A stretch of DNA of 64,000 bases from Eleginops maclovinus (Eukaryota > Chordata > Actinopteri > Perciformes > Eleginopidae). Location: assembly GCF_036324505.1 (NCBI RefSeq), contig NC_086368.1:25867878-25931877 (forward strand), in the 5' to 3' direction. A model generated the notes under the pieces. The model searched no databases. It saw nothing but the letters and a program-made list of their open reading frames with translations, and was not told the origin of the DNA. The stretch's first letter is position 1. Every line of letters starts with the position of its first letter. Of this stretch, positions 1-64,000 are shown piece after piece. The translations under genes and the position numbers were made by a program.

Positions 1-127
<127 letters not shown>

Positions 128-243
128 CAGAGAAACATTCCTTGTTCCAGTCTCTTGACTGTCCCCGGGGTCAGTGACGGGCAGGTTATTTATGTCCGAC
201 ACGGTGAGGAAGTGAGAAGCAGGAACCTGCATTATCGGCATAC

Positions 244-63258
<63,015 letters not shown>

Positions 63259-64000
63259 CTAGAAAAGCATACAAAATACACGGAACACATTTATTTTTTA
63301 GTTTCAATGCATCATACCCATCGAAAAGAATCTGTTAATGTTCACAAAAAACTCTAAACTCTAGAAACAAAGACTCAATCAGTGAAGGGCAACAGAAATA
63401 TGTGAAGATGAAATACTGCTGCTGGAATTGGTCCTCTGTGGGGGATGGAGCACTTAAGTTCTAAAAGAAAAGTGTGTCACGTCCCCGGATACCAGCCATC
63501 GTTCTTTAATTCCCTTTCTGCACAAGGTGAACTCAACATCTCTTATGATGGATCAACCAAGCCTTAAGTTGAACACTAGGGGGAGCCGTTGACCATACTG
63601 TGTGAGAAAGAGGACAGGATCGGAAGTCCTAACCTTGAGCATCACTCACCAACCACAAAGGAATTTAAGCAGCAAGAATCAATAAAGATAAAAAGTTCGT
63701 CTGTGTGTTTGCTCACACCTCTGAGTTCACACGCTTTGAAGTGAACTCTGTACAAACCTGGAACTTAAAGGGGTCCTATTATTTCCTAGAGAAGTCCCGC
63801 CCCTTAGCCTATTACGTACAATGCATTTGAGTGCTAACCAATATGAGCAAAGAGTGTTATGGTCACGTTAAGTGTTTAGCCTTAGACATTATGACTGAAA
63901 CAAACCACAAAAGGGCATTATTGTCTCCATGACTTGAAAGGAGTCCAATCGAGGCATTTAAGGCTTTGGGATTTTAGCCTTTGCAGACCATTTACATGCA
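63259..64000 (-). other. itpr1: itpr1 intron (cut by window end)
   Basis: Contains the start of an MITE copy (63765-64000). The first 500 bp show no recognisable feature. The upstream exon lies outside the window. Confidence 0.75.
63765..64000 (+). mobile_element. TTAA-ended MITE, copy 6 (truncated by window)
   Basis: Starts ttaaaggggtcctattattt, lacks part of the left half, then carries gtcccgccccttagcctatt and gcagaccatttacatgca before the window ends. Confidence 0.8.

Overview
The window is a stretch of vertebrate, almost certainly teleost, genomic DNA lying inside one large gene on the minus strand. The gene encodes an inositol 1,4,5-trisphosphate receptor of the type 1 class (ITPR1). 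Fifty exons between 63258 and 244 join into one uninterrupted frame of 6,961 nt (2,320 codons plus one base). It starts near mammalian residue 176, at the end of the first beta-trefoil, and stops after transmembrane helix S5. The first ~175 residues lie beyond 64000, and the pore filter, S6 and the C-terminal tail lie beyond position 1. Type 1 is chosen because the SI cassette, the SII block and two RRDS phosphorylation motifs are present. The a/b fish paralogue cannot be assigned from the window alone.

Layout in gene order (high to low coordinates): 63.3-56.0 kb holds the IP3-binding core, including an SI-type 45-nt cassette and an extra 30-nt microexon. From 56.8 to 51.4 kb exons are tightly packed, with many introns of 74-170 bp, and encode the first armadillo/helical part. 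From 50.9 to 41.3 kb lies the central helical domain. From 40.1 to 32.7 kb three small in-frame cassettes (36, 36 and 48 nt) form the SII region. From 32.1 to 11.7 kb lie the ATP-binding glycine motifs, third helical domain and intervening domain. From 7.5 to 0.2 kb are S1 to S5.

Introns carry typical fish repeat load: very long (CA)n tracts, at least seven copies of a roughly 400-bp TTAA-ended inverted-repeat element, three tRNA-headed SINEs, a dead Tc1/mariner-type transposon with intact ends, a LINE fragment, degenerate ~23-bp minisatellites and a local ~255-bp duplication. I see no second gene, tRNA, rRNA or CRISPR. GC level, microsatellite density, short introns and these elements fit a percomorph-like ray-finned fish (inference).

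The most interesting signals concern splicing: the SI/microexon pair, the split SII block, a 5' splice site whose intron starts with exactly 49 GT units, an apparent non-GT donor before the first membrane helix, and two unrecognised microexon candidates in the 44.9-46.2 kb intron.
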